Origin: SG8-30 sp963695155
Lineage (GTDB): Bacteria; Pseudomonadota; Gammaproteobacteria; Steroidobacterales; Steroidobacteraceae
Direction: 5' to 3'
Assembly (NCBI GenBank): GCA_963695155.1
Contig: CAVOGD010000003.1
Location: 413,305 to 477,304, forward strand
Length of the DNA: 64,000 nucleotides
Under the pieces are notes generated by a model, which had not been told where the DNA came from, ran no database searches, and saw nothing but the letters and a program-made list of their open reading frames with translations. Both the position numbers and the translations under genes were made by a program. This document shows positions 1 to 8,800 of this stretch, one piece after another. Position 1 is the stretch's first letter. Each line of letters opens with the position of its first letter.

Positions 1-2209
1 CGGCAGCCATGCGGGCCAGGCGCTCGGCTTCCTGCTCCATGCGCGACTTGAGCGCGTCGAATTGCCCCGTGGCCAGCGAGTGGCTGCGGTGCGACTCATT
101 GGCCGCCGCCTGCAATCGCTCGCGGCGTTCCTCCAGCGACCGCAGGCTGGCACGCGCCGCCTCCAGTGCGCGCTGTTCAGCGTCGAACCTGCGCTGCGAC
201 TCGTCCGCGGCGGCCCGCAGTGTCCGCAACTCCGCCGCGCGCGCAATGACCCCCGCGTGCACGTCCTGGTCGCGGCAGACCCGCAGCCAGTTCGGACCCA
301 GCCAGAGGCCGTCCCGGGTGACGACCGACTGACCCGGCCGCAGCCCTGCGCGCATGGCCAGCGCGTCCCGCAGCGACTCCACCGCGAGCACGTCGCCGAG
401 CAGCGGCGCCACGGCGGGCGGCGACTGCACCTTGGCCGCCAGCGCGCCGGCCCGCGGGGCGGCATGCGTCCCCGGATCGCGGCCCAGGAATGTCACGCCG
501 CCGGCTTCGAGTCCGGCGGCGATGGACGACACGGCATCGATGCCGTCCACGCAGACGGCCTCGAGGTACGACCCCAGCACCGTCTCGACCGCGCGCTCCC
601 AGCCGCGTTCGACACTGAGTTCATTGGCCAGGCGCGGCCGCCCGCCGAGGCCGTGGCCCGCGAGCCACTGCGTCACCTGGCCCTGCGCCTGTCCCAGCGC
701 CGCCTGTTGCAAGGCCTCCAGCGACACCACCTGGTCGCGGACCCCCTGCAGCCCGGCACGCGCCTCGTCCACACCCCCCGCCGCGCGGCGCTCCCGCTCG
801 CGGACTTCCTGGAGTTCCCCGATTACGCCCGCCAGTTCCTGCTGCGCGGCCGCCGCTTGCGACTCTGCCTGGGACCGTGTCGCCGACAGCGCCGCCAGCT
901 GCCCCTGCAGGTCAGCCGCCATCAGCGCCGCATGTTCCGCCTCGAGCCGTTGCCGCTGCGCCAGCAGCCTGGCAAGGCCCAGTTCCAGCTGCTCGATCCG
1001 CGTGCGCTCGACCAGGGTCTTGCGCGACACTTCCGCGGCCGCGGCGCTGTAGTCGCCCCATTCCTGCTGCCACTCCTGCATCGCGTGCTCGGCCGCCTGC
1101 AGCGCGGCCGCGGCCGCCTGCTCGGTCGCCCGGGCCTGCTGCAGCTCCTGCTGCGCGGTCAGGCCGAACGCCGACAGCTCGTCGGCCTGGGCCTGATCGC
1201 GGCCGAGCATCGCCCCGGTCTCGACGAGCGACCGCTCGAGCTCGGCAAAATCCGCGCGCTGCCGCTGCCGCAGTTCGCGTGCGTGCTGCAGCGACTGCTC
1301 GGTGCGGCTCGCCTCGGCGCCCGACTGGTAATAGCGCTCCTGCACCGATGCCAGCTGGTCGTTGCGCTCCGCATGCCGCGCCCGCGCCTTCTCGATCTCG
1401 CTCTCGGCGCGCCGCAACTCGGCGATGACCGCCTGCAGCGCGGTATCGCGCTCGCGCTGCAGCGCGTCCCGCGAGCCGAGGTCGGCGTCCACCTCGTTCA
1501 GCCTCAGCGCCAGCAGTTCCGCCTGCAGCTGGCGCTCACGTTCCTTCAACCGCCGGTAACGCCGCGCCGCGCCCGCTTGCCGCTGCAGGTGCCGGATCTG
1601 CTTCTCCACCTCCTCGCGCAGGTCGTTGAGCCGGTCGAGGTTCTCACGGGTGTGCGCGATGCGGCTCTCGGTCTCGCGGCGGCGCTCCTTGTACCGGGAC
1701 ACGCCGGCCGCCTCCTCGACGAACGCCCGCATGTCGTCGGGCCGTGCCTCGATCAGGCGCGAGATCATGCCCTGCTCGATCACGGCATAACTGCGCGAGC
1801 CGAGACCCGTGCCGAGGAACAGCTGCGTGATGTCCTTGCGCCGGCACTTGACTCCGTTGATCAGGTAAGTGGACTGCGCATCGCGCCCGACCTCGCGCCG
1901 CAGCGACACCTCGGCAAAAGTGGAGTACGGGCCGCCGATCGCGCCGTCGGAATTGTCGAACACCAGCTCGACCGAGGCCGTGCCGACCGGCTTGCGGTTC
2001 GCCGAGCCGTTGAATATGACGTCGGTCATCGAGTCGCCGCGCAGGTGCTTGGCCGATATCTCGCCCATGACCCAGCGTGCGGCGTCGATGATGTTGGACT
2101 TGCCACAGCCGTTCGGGCCGACGACCCCGGCCAGGTTGCCGGGAAACTGCACCACGGTCGGATCCACGAACGACTTGAAGCCGGCGATCTTGATCTTGGA
2201 AAGACGCAT
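1..2209 (-). CDS. smc: Chromosome segregation protein SMC (N-terminal part; runs off the left edge)
   Basis: Structural-maintenance-of-chromosomes ATPase that compacts and segregates DNA. The reverse strand is open from an ATG at 2209 to base 1, giving about 736 of the roughly 1170 residues usual for the family. It starts MRLSKIKIAGFKSFVDPT and has the Walker A motif GPNGCGKSN at about residues 31-39. A long charged coiled coil follows from about residue 170, then a hinge-like region near residue 520 (WERAVETVLGSYLEAVCVDG). The C-terminal coiled coil and the ABC signature half lie outside the window. It is divergent from queF. Reading frame and family are clear; only the missing end is unknown. 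Confidence 0.95.
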   Translation of the reverse strand, partial: MRLSKIKIAGFKSFVDPTVVQFPGNLAGVVGPNGCGKSNIIDAARWVMGEISAKHLRGDSMTDVIFNGSANRKPVGTASVELVFDNSDGAIGGPYSTFAEVSLRREVGRDAQSTYLINGVKCRRKDITQLFLGTGLGSRSYAVIEQGMISRLIEARPDDMRAFVEEAAGVSRYKERRRETESRIAHTRENLDRLNDLREEVEKQIRHLQRQAGAARRYRRLKERERQLQAELLALRLNEVDADLGSRDALQRERDTALQAVIAELRRAESEIEKARARHAERNDQLASVQERYYQSGAEASRTEQSLQHARELRQRQRADFAELERSLVETGAMLGRDQAQADELSAFGLTAQQELQQARATEQAAAAALQAAEHAMQEWQQEWGDYSAAAAEVSRKTLVERTRIEQLELGLARLLAQRQRLEAEHAALMAADLQGQLAALSATRSQAESQAAAAQQELAGVIGELQEVRERERRAAGGVDEARAGLQGVRDQVVSLEALQQAALGQAQGQVTQWLAGHGLGGRPRLANELSVERGWERAVETVLGSYLEAVCVDGIDAVSSIAAGLEAGGVTFLGRDPGTHAAPRAGALAAKVQSPPAVAPLLGDVLAVESLRDALAMRAGLRPGQSVVTRDGLWLGPNWLRVCRDQDVHAGVIARAAELRTLRAAADESQRRFDAEQRALEAARASLRSLEERRERLQAAANESHRSHSLATGQFDALKSRMEQEAERLARMAA

Positions 2210-2318
2210 CCTGACCCTGCAAATGGGATAGCCGAACCCGTTCCGACGCGTAGCCCGGCAAGAGGTGCTAGTGTAAGTTATTGGCTGTGCTTTGACGACG
2301 ACTTGGGGAACAACCGCC

Positions 2319-2735
2319 GTGGCCGCGAATCAACCGTTAGGCGCCCGCCAGCACCGTCCCGGCACGGACCTGGAGACGTTTCCCAATCCGGCCGAGTCAC
2401 GCGACTACACGATCCGGATGGAGATCCCGGAATTCACCTGCCTGTGTCCGGTCACGGGCCAGCCGGATTTCGCCCGCCTGACGGTCGAATACGTCCCCGA
2501 TGCCCTGTGCGTCGAGTTGAAGTCGCTCAAGCTGTACGTCTGGTCCTTCCGTGACCGCGGCGCCTTTCACGAGGCGGTCACCAACGAGATTCTCGGCCAT
2601 CTCGTGGCCGCGACCGGGCCGCGCTTCCTGCGGGTCACGGCCCGGTTCAACGTTCGTGGCGGCATCGATACGACCGTCGTGGCGGAGCACCGCAAGGCCG
2701 GCTGGACGCCTGCTCCCGTCGTCGCGCTGCCCTGA
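2319..2735 (+). CDS. queF: NADPH-dependent 7-cyano-7-deazaguanine reductase, short form
   Basis: Reduces preQ0 to preQ1 in queuosine biosynthesis, in the cytoplasm. The protein has the QueF signature FTCLCPVTGQPDF, in which the second Cys (LCP) is the expected thioimide nucleophile and the Asp of QPDF the proton donor. ELKSLKLY and RGAFHE follow. I chose the GTG at 2319 because GGGGAA lies about 8 bases upstream; a TTG at 2292 is also in frame. At 138 residues it is the unimodular (Bacillus-like) type rather than the long E. coli type. It stands alone between smc (divergent) and dksA. Confidence 0.92.
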   Translation: MAANQPLGARQHRPGTDLETFPNPAESRDYTIRMEIPEFTCLCPVTGQPDFARLTVEYVPDALCVELKSLKLYVWSFRDRGAFHEAVTNEILGHLVAATGPRFLRVTARFNVRGGIDTTVVAEHRKAGWTPAPVVALP

Positions 2736-2809
2736 AGCGGTCCGGTCCCGGAAAAGGGGCCTGAAACGCAGACCCGGGGCAAGTCACTGGACGGGAGGCG
2801 CACGGCCGC

Positions 2810-2815
2810 TATAAT
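2810..2815 (+). promoter_or_regulatory. Probable -10 element of the dksA promoter
   Basis: A perfect TATAAT sits 35 bases upstream of the dksA start in otherwise GC-rich DNA. The expected -35 region (around 2787-2792, ctggac) matches the consensus poorly, so only the -10 is called. Confidence 0.5.
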
Positions 2816-2849
2816 CCCGCGCTCACATTTTTCGGGACCGGAGTAACTG

Positions 2850-3728
2850 ATGCCTGCCAGGAAGCCCGCCACCAAGGCCCGCAAGGCGACGACCAAGCCC
2901 GCAAAGAAGGCGGCAAAGAAGACGGCAAAGAAGGCCGCCAAGCCCGTTGCGCGCAAGGCCGCTGCCCGGACCAGGGCGCCGGCGAAGAAAGCCGCCAAGC
3001 GCGCCAAGGCGCCAGCCCGGAAGGCCGTGAAGAAGAAGGTGGCCGCCAGGCCGAAGAAGTCCCCGGCTCCGACCAGGAAGGCTGCGGCGCGCAAGCCGGC
3101 CGCGCCAAAGCGTGCCGCCAGGCCCGCGGCGAAGAAGGCCGGCGCGGCCAAGCCGAAGCCGGCGCGGCGGCCCGCTGCGGGGCGAGGCGCGTTCCCCAAG
3201 CTGGTGGCGGTAGCACCGCGATTCCGGCGGCCGGTCGACGTCGTGCCAACGGAGGACGAGGAAGGTTACGAGCCGGACTACCACCGCAACCTGCTGCTCG
3301 GGCCGCGCAACGTCCAGCCCTACGTCGTCCGCAAGGGCGAGGCGTACATGGGCAAGGACCAGTTGCGCCACTTCCGCGCGATCCTCTCCAACTGGAAGCG
3401 CGACCTCATGGAAGAGGTCGATCGCACGATGAACCACATGAAGGACGAGGCGGCCAATCCGCCCGACCCGAACGACCGCGCGACCCTCGAATCGGAATTC
3501 GCGCTCGAACTGCGCACGCGCGACCGCGAGCGCAAGCTGATCCGCAAGATCGACGAGGCCCTGAAGCGCATCGACGACGCCACCTACGGCTACTGCCTGG
3601 AAACCGGCGAGCCGATCGGCATCAAGCGTCTCGAGGCGCGCCCGGTGGCCACGCTGTGCATCGAGGCGCAGGAGCGCCGCGAGCGCCGCGAAAAGCAGTA
3701 CGGCGACCGCGACGACTGGTATCGCTAG
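2850..3728 (+). CDS. dksA: DksA-family RNA polymerase-binding transcription factor with a histone H1-like N-terminal tail
   Basis: DksA binds the RNA polymerase secondary channel and acts with ppGpp at stringent promoters. The 292-residue protein is in two parts. Residues 1 to about 112 are almost all Lys, Ala, Pro and Arg (repeats of PAKKAAKK type), resembling histone H1-like bacterial tails. From about residue 150 it is a normal DksA coiled coil plus C-terminal finger. The finger reads GYCLETGEPIGIKRLEARP then LCIEAQERRERREKQ, so only two of the four classical zinc cysteines remain. A GGAG precedes the start and a TATAAT lies upstream. The gluQ reading frame follows directly, as in other gammaproteobacteria. 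Family certain; role of the tail inferred. Confidence 0.93.
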   Translation: MPARKPATKARKATTKPAKKAAKKTAKKAAKPVARKAAARTRAPAKKAAKRAKAPARKAVKKKVAARPKKSPAPTRKAAARKPAAPKRAARPAAKKAGAAKPKPARRPAAGRGAFPKLVAVAPRFRRPVDVVPTEDEEGYEPDYHRNLLLGPRNVQPYVVRKGEAYMGKDQLRHFRAILSNWKRDLMEEVDRTMNHMKDEAANPPDPNDRATLESEFALELRTRDRERKLIRKIDEALKRIDDATYGYCLETGEPIGIKRLEARPVATLCIEAQERRERREKQYGDRDDWYR

Positions 3729-4671
3729 TCCTGCGGGGAGCGGCCCGGACGGCGCCCCGGCGGCCGGCGGCGTTCCCGCCTGCGGCCGCTTCGCACCCTC
3801 GCCCACCGGCGAGCTGCACCTCGGTTCCCTGACATCGGCGCTCGGCAGTTACCTGTCGGCGCGCGCCGTCGGCGCGCGCTGGCTCGTTCGCATGGAAGAC
3901 CTGGACCGGACCCGCGAGGTGGCGGGTGCCGCCGACCGCATCCTGCGCACCCTCGAGCAGTTCGGTCTCGAGTGGGACGGACCCGTCGTTTATCAGAGCC
4001 GCCGCACCGCTCTTTACGAGGCCGCACTCGACCGGCTGCGGGCCGACGGGCGCATCTACGCCTGTTCCTGCAGCCGCGCACAACTCCGCCAGCTGGCCCG
4101 TACCAGCGACGGCGAACCGGTCTACCCAGGCACGTGCCGCCGCGGCACCGCGCCCGGCCGGCTGCCGCCGGCCCTGCGCTTCCGGCTGGACGACGCGGCG
4201 CCGGTCGTGACCCTCGAGGACCGGTTGCAGGGCACGTACGTACAGGACGTCAGCCGCGCGGTGGGCGACTTCGTCGTCAGGCGTCGCGACGGGTTCCACG
4301 CCTACCAGCTGGCAGTGGTCGTGGACGACGCCGAGCAGGGCGTCACGGAGGTGGTGCGCGGCTGCGACCTGCTGGACAACACGCCCCGGCAGGTGCTGTT
4401 GCAGCAAGCCCTGGGCCTGCCCCGGCCCGACTATGCGCACCTGCCCCTGGTGACGGAGCCGGATGGCTCCAAGCTGGCCAAGCGCCGCCGCAGCGTTCCC
4501 CTGGACCCCACCCAGGCGCCGGCGCTGCTGCACACGGCCCTCGTCCTGCTCAGGCAATCGCCCCCGCCCGGGCTCCGCTCGGCGGGCGTGGCGACACTGT
4601 GCGACTGGGCGCGCCGTCACTGGACTCCGGCACCACTCCGGCGCGTCTCCGCGGTGTCCCTGGACGCCTGA
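3721..4671 (+). CDS. gluQ: Glutamyl-Q tRNA(Asp) synthetase (no ordinary start codon)
   Basis: Attaches glutamate to queuosine in the anticodon of tRNA(Asp); a truncated glutamyl-tRNA synthetase. Homology begins at about 3784 with RFAPSPTGELHLGSL (HIGH-type motif). It continues through LVRMEDLDRTR, a zinc site CSCSRAQL...YPGTCR and a KMSKS-like GSKLAKRRR near the end. No ATG, GTG or TTG lies in frame between the upstream stop (3562) and the ATG at 3892, and starting there would delete the ATP-binding motif. The listed start is an in-frame ATC overlapping the dksA stop, so treat it as a placeholder. Either a rare start codon or a base error is likely. Queuosine links it to queF nearby. Confidence 0.85.
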   Translation: MASPAGSGPDGAPAAGGVPACGRFAPSPTGELHLGSLTSALGSYLSARAVGARWLVRMEDLDRTREVAGAADRILRTLEQFGLEWDGPVVYQSRRTALYEAALDRLRADGRIYACSCSRAQLRQLARTSDGEPVYPGTCRRGTAPGRLPPALRFRLDDAAPVVTLEDRLQGTYVQDVSRAVGDFVVRRRDGFHAYQLAVVVDDAEQGVTEVVRGCDLLDNTPRQVLLQQALGLPRPDYAHLPLVTEPDGSKLAKRRRSVPLDPTQAPALLHTALVLLRQSPPPGLRSAGVATLCDWARRHWTPAPLRRVSAVSLDA

Positions 4672-4755
4672 TTCGCAGGAGGTCTTGGGTCCGGCCCGGG
4701 TTGGCGGTATCGTAAGGGCGCGCCGCGGCCGACGGCTGTCCGCCTGGGCTCAGAC

Positions 4756-5241
4756 ATGAACCCGCCACGCGTCATCAGAAAGTACCCGAACCGGCGACTC
4801 TACGACACCGCCGACAGCCGCTACATCACGCTGGCCGACGTGCGTCGCCTGGTCACGGCGGGCGTCGACTTCGTCGTCATCGACAAGCAGTCCGGGCGGG
4901 ACATCACCCGCGGCATCATGCTGCAGGTCATCGCGAGCCAGGAACACGATGGCGAACCCGTCATGAGCCGGGAGTTCCTGTCGCAGGTGATCCGCGCCCA
5001 TGGCAGCACGATGCAAGGCCTGCTCGGCAGCTACCTCGAGCAGTGCCTGGCGCTGTTCATGACGCGGCAGCAGCCATTGCGCGAACGGGTCGGCAGCCTG
5101 CCGCAGCCCGACCCGGCCACGCCCGCGACCCACCTCGCCGAGCGGGATTTCGCGCAATGGCAGGCACGGCAGCAGCAGATGCTGGAGACCATCGTGGGCG
5201 CGACCCGCACGCCCGGCGGCGGACGGAATCGCCGGAAGTGA
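4756..5241 (+). CDS. phaR: Polyhydroxyalkanoate synthesis repressor PhaR
   Basis: PhaR-family regulators bind DNA and PHB granules and repress phasin and PHB synthesis genes. The first 60 residues are the PHB/PHA accumulation regulator DNA-binding domain: IRKYPNRRLYDTADSRYITL and DVRRLV. The PHB_acc segment (RGIMLQVIASQE, LSQVIRAHGSTMQGLLGSYL) follows, then a Gln-rich, basic C-terminus. At 161 residues it is slightly shorter than many homologues. No PHA synthase or phasin gene is in the window. It converges on pnp across a hairpin terminator. Confidence 0.9.
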   Translation: MNPPRVIRKYPNRRLYDTADSRYITLADVRRLVTAGVDFVVIDKQSGRDITRGIMLQVIASQEHDGEPVMSREFLSQVIRAHGSTMQGLLGSYLEQCLALFMTRQQPLRERVGSLPQPDPATPATHLAERDFAQWQARQQQMLETIVGATRTPGGGRNRRK

Positions 5242-5264
5242 GCGCGCGGCGCCCCTGAAAGCAG

Positions 5265-5288
5265 AAGGGCCCCGTGCGGGGCCCTTTG
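5265..5288. terminator. Hairpin terminator between phaR and pnp
   Basis: A perfect 7-bp stem GGGCCCC / GGGGCCC (5267-5273 and 5278-5284) with a GTGC loop is followed by TTT. An A/G run lies on the other side. It lies between the convergent phaR and pnp genes and could serve both. Confidence 0.8.
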
Positions 5289-5316
5289 CTCATGGTCGCG
5301 TGGAATTGCCGCGGAA

Positions 5317-7401
5317 TCAGTTGACGCCGCGCATGCTGAGCCGGACCCGGCCCTGCCGGTCCACCTCGAGCACCTTCACCTTGATGACATCGCCTTCCTT
5401 GAGCTTGTCGCTGACGCGCTCGACGCGCTCCTCGGAGATCTGCGAGATGTGCACCAGGCCGTCGCGGCCGGGCAGGATCGTCACAAAGGCCCCGAAGTCC
5501 ATCAGTCGGGCGACGCGGCCCTCGTAGATCGCGCCCACCTCGACATCGGCCGTGATCAGCTTGATGCGGCGCTCCGCCTCGCGGCCCGACACGCCATCGA
5601 CCGAGGCAATCTTCACGGTGCCGTCGTTCTCGATGTCGATCGTCGCACCGGTCTCTTCCGTGATCTGGCGGATCACCGAACCGCCCTTGCCGATCACGTC
5701 GCGGATCTTCTCCGGGTCGATCTTGATGGTGACGATGGTCGGCGCCCACTCGGACATTTCCGGCCGGGACTCGGCGAGGACCTTGTTCATCTCGCCCAGG
5801 ATGTACAGCCGGCCGTCGCGGGCCTGCTCCAGCGCCACCTTCATGATCTCCGGCGTGATGCTGGTGATCTTGATGTCCATCTGCAGCGCCGTGATGCCCT
5901 TCTCGGGTCCCGCGACCTTGAAGTCCATGTCACCGAGATGGTCCTCGTCACCGAGGATGTCGGTCAGCACCGCAAAACGGTCGCCTTCCTTGACGAGCCC
6001 CATCGCGACACCGGCGCAGGGCGCCTTGATCGGCACGCCCGCGTCCATCAGCGCCAGGCTCGTGCCGCATACGCTGGCCATCGAGCTCGAGCCGTTCGAC
6101 TCCAGCACTTCGGACACGATGCGGATCACGTACGGGAATTCGGTCGCATCCGGCATCAATGCGGCGACGCCGCGGCGCGCCAGGTTGCCGTGACCGATCT
6201 CGCGGCGCTTGGGCGAGCTCATGAACCCCGTCTCGCCGACACTGTACGGCGGGAAGTTGTAGTGCAGCATGAACGGCTCGCGGCGTTCGCCGATCAGCGC
6301 GTCGACAATCTGCGCATCGCGGCCGGTGCCCAGCGTCGTGGCCACCAGCGCCTGGGTCTCGCCGCGCGTGAACAGCGCGGAGCCGTGGGTCCGCGGCAGC
6401 AGGCCCACCTCGACCCGGATCGGGCGAACGGTGCGGGTGTCGCGGCCGTCGATTCGCGGCTTGCCGTCGAGGATCCGGCCGCGCACGAGCCGGTACTCGA
6501 GCCAGAACAGCTGGTCGTCCACCTCGTCGCGCGTGAACTTCGGGCTGTCGCCTTCGCACAGCGCCGCGACGGTCGCCGCCTTGACCTCATTGACCTTGGC
6601 ATGGCGGGCCTGTTTCTCGACGAGGCCGTAAGCGGCCTGAAGGCCGGTCTCCGCCTGGGCGGCCACCGCCTGCTTGAGCTCGCTGCTGACCGCGGGCGCG
6701 GTCCATTCCCACTTCGGCTTGCCGGCTTCCGCCACCAGCTTGTCGATGGCGTCGAGGGCGACCTGCATCTGCTGGTGGCCGAACAGCACCGCACCCAGCA
6801 TGACGTCCTCGGGCAGGCACTTGGCCTCGGACTCGACCATCAGCACGCCCTCGCGCGTGCCGGCCACGACGAGATCCAGTTCCGACTCGGTCTTGGTCAC
6901 CGACACCGCGGGATTCAGCAGGTACTTGCCGTCCTTGTAGCCGACCCGGGCCGCACCGATGGGACCCTTGAACGGCGCACCGGACAGCGCCAGGGCCGCC
7001 GAGGCACCCAGCAACGCGGGGATGTCCGAGTCCACCTCGGTGTTCAGCGAGAGCACGGTGGCAATCACCTGCACCTCGTTATAGAACCCGTCGGGGAACA
7101 ACGGCCTGATCGGCCGGTCGATCAGGCGCGACGTCAGCACCTCCTTCTCGGAGGGGCGCCCTTCGCGCTTGAAAAAACCGCCGGGGATACGGCCGGCGGC
7201 GAAGGTCTTCTCCTGGTAGTTGACGGTCAGCGGGAAGAACTCTTTCCCGGGCACCGCTGTCTTCCTGGCCACGGCGGTGACCAGCACCACGGTATCGGCC
7301 ATCGTCACTAGCACGGCACCGTCGGCCTGGCGCGCCATGCGCCCGGTCTCGAGGGTGACCTCATGTTCACCGTATAGAAAAGTCTGTCGAGCAATGCTCA
7401 C
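5317..7401 (-). CDS. pnp: Polyribonucleotide nucleotidyltransferase (PNPase)
   Basis: Phosphorolytic 3'-5' exoribonuclease of the RNA degradosome. The 694-residue length is normal. Two RNase PH domains are joined by an alpha-helical domain. The second RNase PH core contains FTRGETQALVATTLGTGRDAQ and the MDAGVPIKAPCAG segment. The C-terminus has a KH domain (IRDVIGKGGSVIRQITEETG, about residues 560-610) and an S1 domain (VGAIYEGRVARLMDFGAFV). The start is GTG at 7401 with GAGGAAT about 6 bases upstream. It is the last gene of the minus-strand operon, behind rpsO. Confidence 0.97.
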   Translation of the reverse strand: MSIARQTFLYGEHEVTLETGRMARQADGAVLVTMADTVVLVTAVARKTAVPGKEFFPLTVNYQEKTFAAGRIPGGFFKREGRPSEKEVLTSRLIDRPIRPLFPDGFYNEVQVIATVLSLNTEVDSDIPALLGASAALALSGAPFKGPIGAARVGYKDGKYLLNPAVSVTKTESELDLVVAGTREGVLMVESEAKCLPEDVMLGAVLFGHQQMQVALDAIDKLVAEAGKPKWEWTAPAVSSELKQAVAAQAETGLQAAYGLVEKQARHAKVNEVKAATVAALCEGDSPKFTRDEVDDQLFWLEYRLVRGRILDGKPRIDGRDTRTVRPIRVEVGLLPRTHGSALFTRGETQALVATTLGTGRDAQIVDALIGERREPFMLHYNFPPYSVGETGFMSSPKRREIGHGNLARRGVAALMPDATEFPYVIRIVSEVLESNGSSSMASVCGTSLALMDAGVPIKAPCAGVAMGLVKEGDRFAVLTDILGDEDHLGDMDFKVAGPEKGITALQMDIKITSITPEIMKVALEQARDGRLYILGEMNKVLAESRPEMSEWAPTIVTIKIDPEKIRDVIGKGGSVIRQITEETGATIDIENDGTVKIASVDGVSGREAERRIKLITADVEVGAIYEGRVARLMDFGAFVTILPGRDGLVHISQISEERVERVSDKLKEGDVIKVKVLEVDRQGRVRLSMRGVN

Positions 7402-7479
7402 GCGGTATTCCTCACTGGTAACTGGTTGTCGGACCCGGGACGCACCCGCTGCGGATGACGGTGCCCACTCGCGGTCGCG

Positions 7480-7749
7480 CTAGCGCCGCAGGCCCAGGCT
7501 GGCCACGATCTTGGTATAGCGACCGGGCGCATTCGCCTTGAGGTAGTCGAGCAGCTTGCGCCGCTGGGCAACCATCTTCAGGAGGCCGCGCCGCGACGAG
7601 TGGTCGCCCTTGTGAGATGCAAAGTGCTCGGTCAGCCCGTTGATGCGCTCAGACAGAAGCGCGATCTGGACCTCCGGCGAGCCGGTGTCCGTCGGCTTGG
7701 CGCCGTGAGTCTTGACGAGTTCCGCCTTCTGTTCGGTCTTGAGTGGCAT
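7480..7749 (-). CDS. rpsO: 30S ribosomal protein S15
   Basis: Binds 16S rRNA early in assembly of the 30S platform. The protein is 89 residues and starts MPLKTEQKAELVKTHG. It contains the family-typical DTGSPEVQIALLSERI, HKGDHSSRRGLLKMVAQRR and LLDYLK. The start at 7749 is preferred over an upstream ATG because AAGGAAGG lies about 8 bases before it and the length then matches the family. The 78-base gap to pnp may hold the usual rpsO-pnp processing structure; I did not resolve it. Confidence 0.97.
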   Translation of the reverse strand: MPLKTEQKAELVKTHGAKPTDTGSPEVQIALLSERINGLTEHFASHKGDHSSRRGLLKMVAQRRKLLDYLKANAPGRYTKIVASLGLRR

Positions 7750-7846
7750 TCGGGGAGACCTTCCTTTGTGGCTCAGCAACTTACCCTTGAACGAAGCCCA
7801 ACATTGTAATCCGGTGGCCGCCGTGCCTCAAGCGCCATAAGGGCCC

Positions 7847-8800
7847 TCAAGGCTGCGGTGCAGCATCCTGGTCCAGCATGAGCCGCTCCGGGGCCATGCG
7901 CCGGCCTTCGGGCGTCATGCGGCCCACACCCAGAAAGCGGCCGGTGGGACCGTAAATGCGTACGCGCTGCGCGGCGGGCCCCGTGACGAATACCGCCTGG
8001 CCGTGCAGCACGCAGGCCTGCTCAGCCTCCCCCAGCCGCACCGCCGGCCAGTGCGGCAGCGCAGCGTCGGGCGCGAGCAGGACCCCGTCGAGCGCCGGTT
8101 CGCCCCCCTCGGCCAGCAGCGCCGCGAGGTCCTCCAGGGTCCACAGTCGCTCGTCGCGGAACGGGCCGAGCTGGATCCGCCGCAGCGCCGTCACGTGGCC
8201 GGCGGTGCCGAGCGACGCGGCGACGTCCTCGATGAGCGTACGCACGTAGGTGCCCTTGCTGCAGCGCACTTCCAGCGTCAGCCGCGACCCCTCCAGCGCC
8301 AGGCAGTGCAGTGCATGAATGAACACCTGGCGCGGTGCACGTTCCACCTCGATGCCCTGGCGGGCCAGCTCGTACAGCCGCCGGCCGCCGTGCTTGAGGG
8401 CGGAATACATGGGCGGGACCTGCTCGATGGCGCCCGCGTAGCGGGCCAGCACGGCCTCCACATCGGCCGGGCACAAGGCCGGCACCGCCTGTGGCTCGAG
8501 CGGCTCGCCCTCCCTGTCGCCGGTGGTCGTCGCGACGCCCAGCTGGGCGGTCACCAGGTAGGTCTTGTCTGCGTCGAGCAGCATGCCGGAGATCTTGGTG
8601 GCCTGGCCGAAGCACAGCGGCAGCAGGCCGCTGGCAAGCGGGTCGAGGCTGCCGGTGTGGCCGGCCTTGCGCGCCCGGAACAGGCGTCGCGCCGCCTGCA
8701 GCACGTCGTTCGACGAGGGACCCGCCTGCTTGTCCAGCAGCAGGATGCCGGAAACGTCCCGCCACGCGACCCGTGGGCGCTTGCCTGCCGCACCGCTCAT
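7847..8800 (-). CDS. truB: tRNA pseudouridine(55) synthase
   Basis: Makes pseudouridine 55 in the T-loop of tRNAs. The 317-residue protein has the TruB active-site stretch GHTGSLDPLASGLLPLCFG with the catalytic Asp in SLDP. ISGMLLDADKTYLV and the KGTYVRTLIEDVA motif follow, with a short PUA-like C-terminal region. Its start overlaps the end of rbfA by 4 bases (ATGA), which indicates translational coupling in the rimP-pnp operon. Confidence 0.96.
   Translation of the reverse strand: MSGAAGKRPRVAWRDVSGILLLDKQAGPSSNDVLQAARRLFRARKAGHTGSLDPLASGLLPLCFGQATKISGMLLDADKTYLVTAQLGVATTTGDREGEPLEPQAVPALCPADVEAVLARYAGAIEQVPPMYSALKHGGRRLYELARQGIEVERAPRQVFIHALHCLALEGSRLTLEVRCSKGTYVRTLIEDVAASLGTAGHVTALRRIQLGPFRDERLWTLEDLAALLAEGGEPALDGVLLAPDAALPHWPAVRLGEAEQACVLHGQAVFVTGPAAQRVRIYGPTGRFLGVGRMTPEGRRMAPERLMLDQDAAPQP

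Noticed and set aside
62..2554. A long plus-strand frame of about 830 residues opposite smc
   Set aside because: It is low-complexity Arg/Pro/Ala-rich sequence caused by high GC in the antisense of the smc coiled coil. The minus-strand frame reads as a clean SMC protein.
2823..3806. A minus-strand gene opposite dksA
   Set aside because: It is the antisense of the lysine/alanine repeat of dksA, without motifs.
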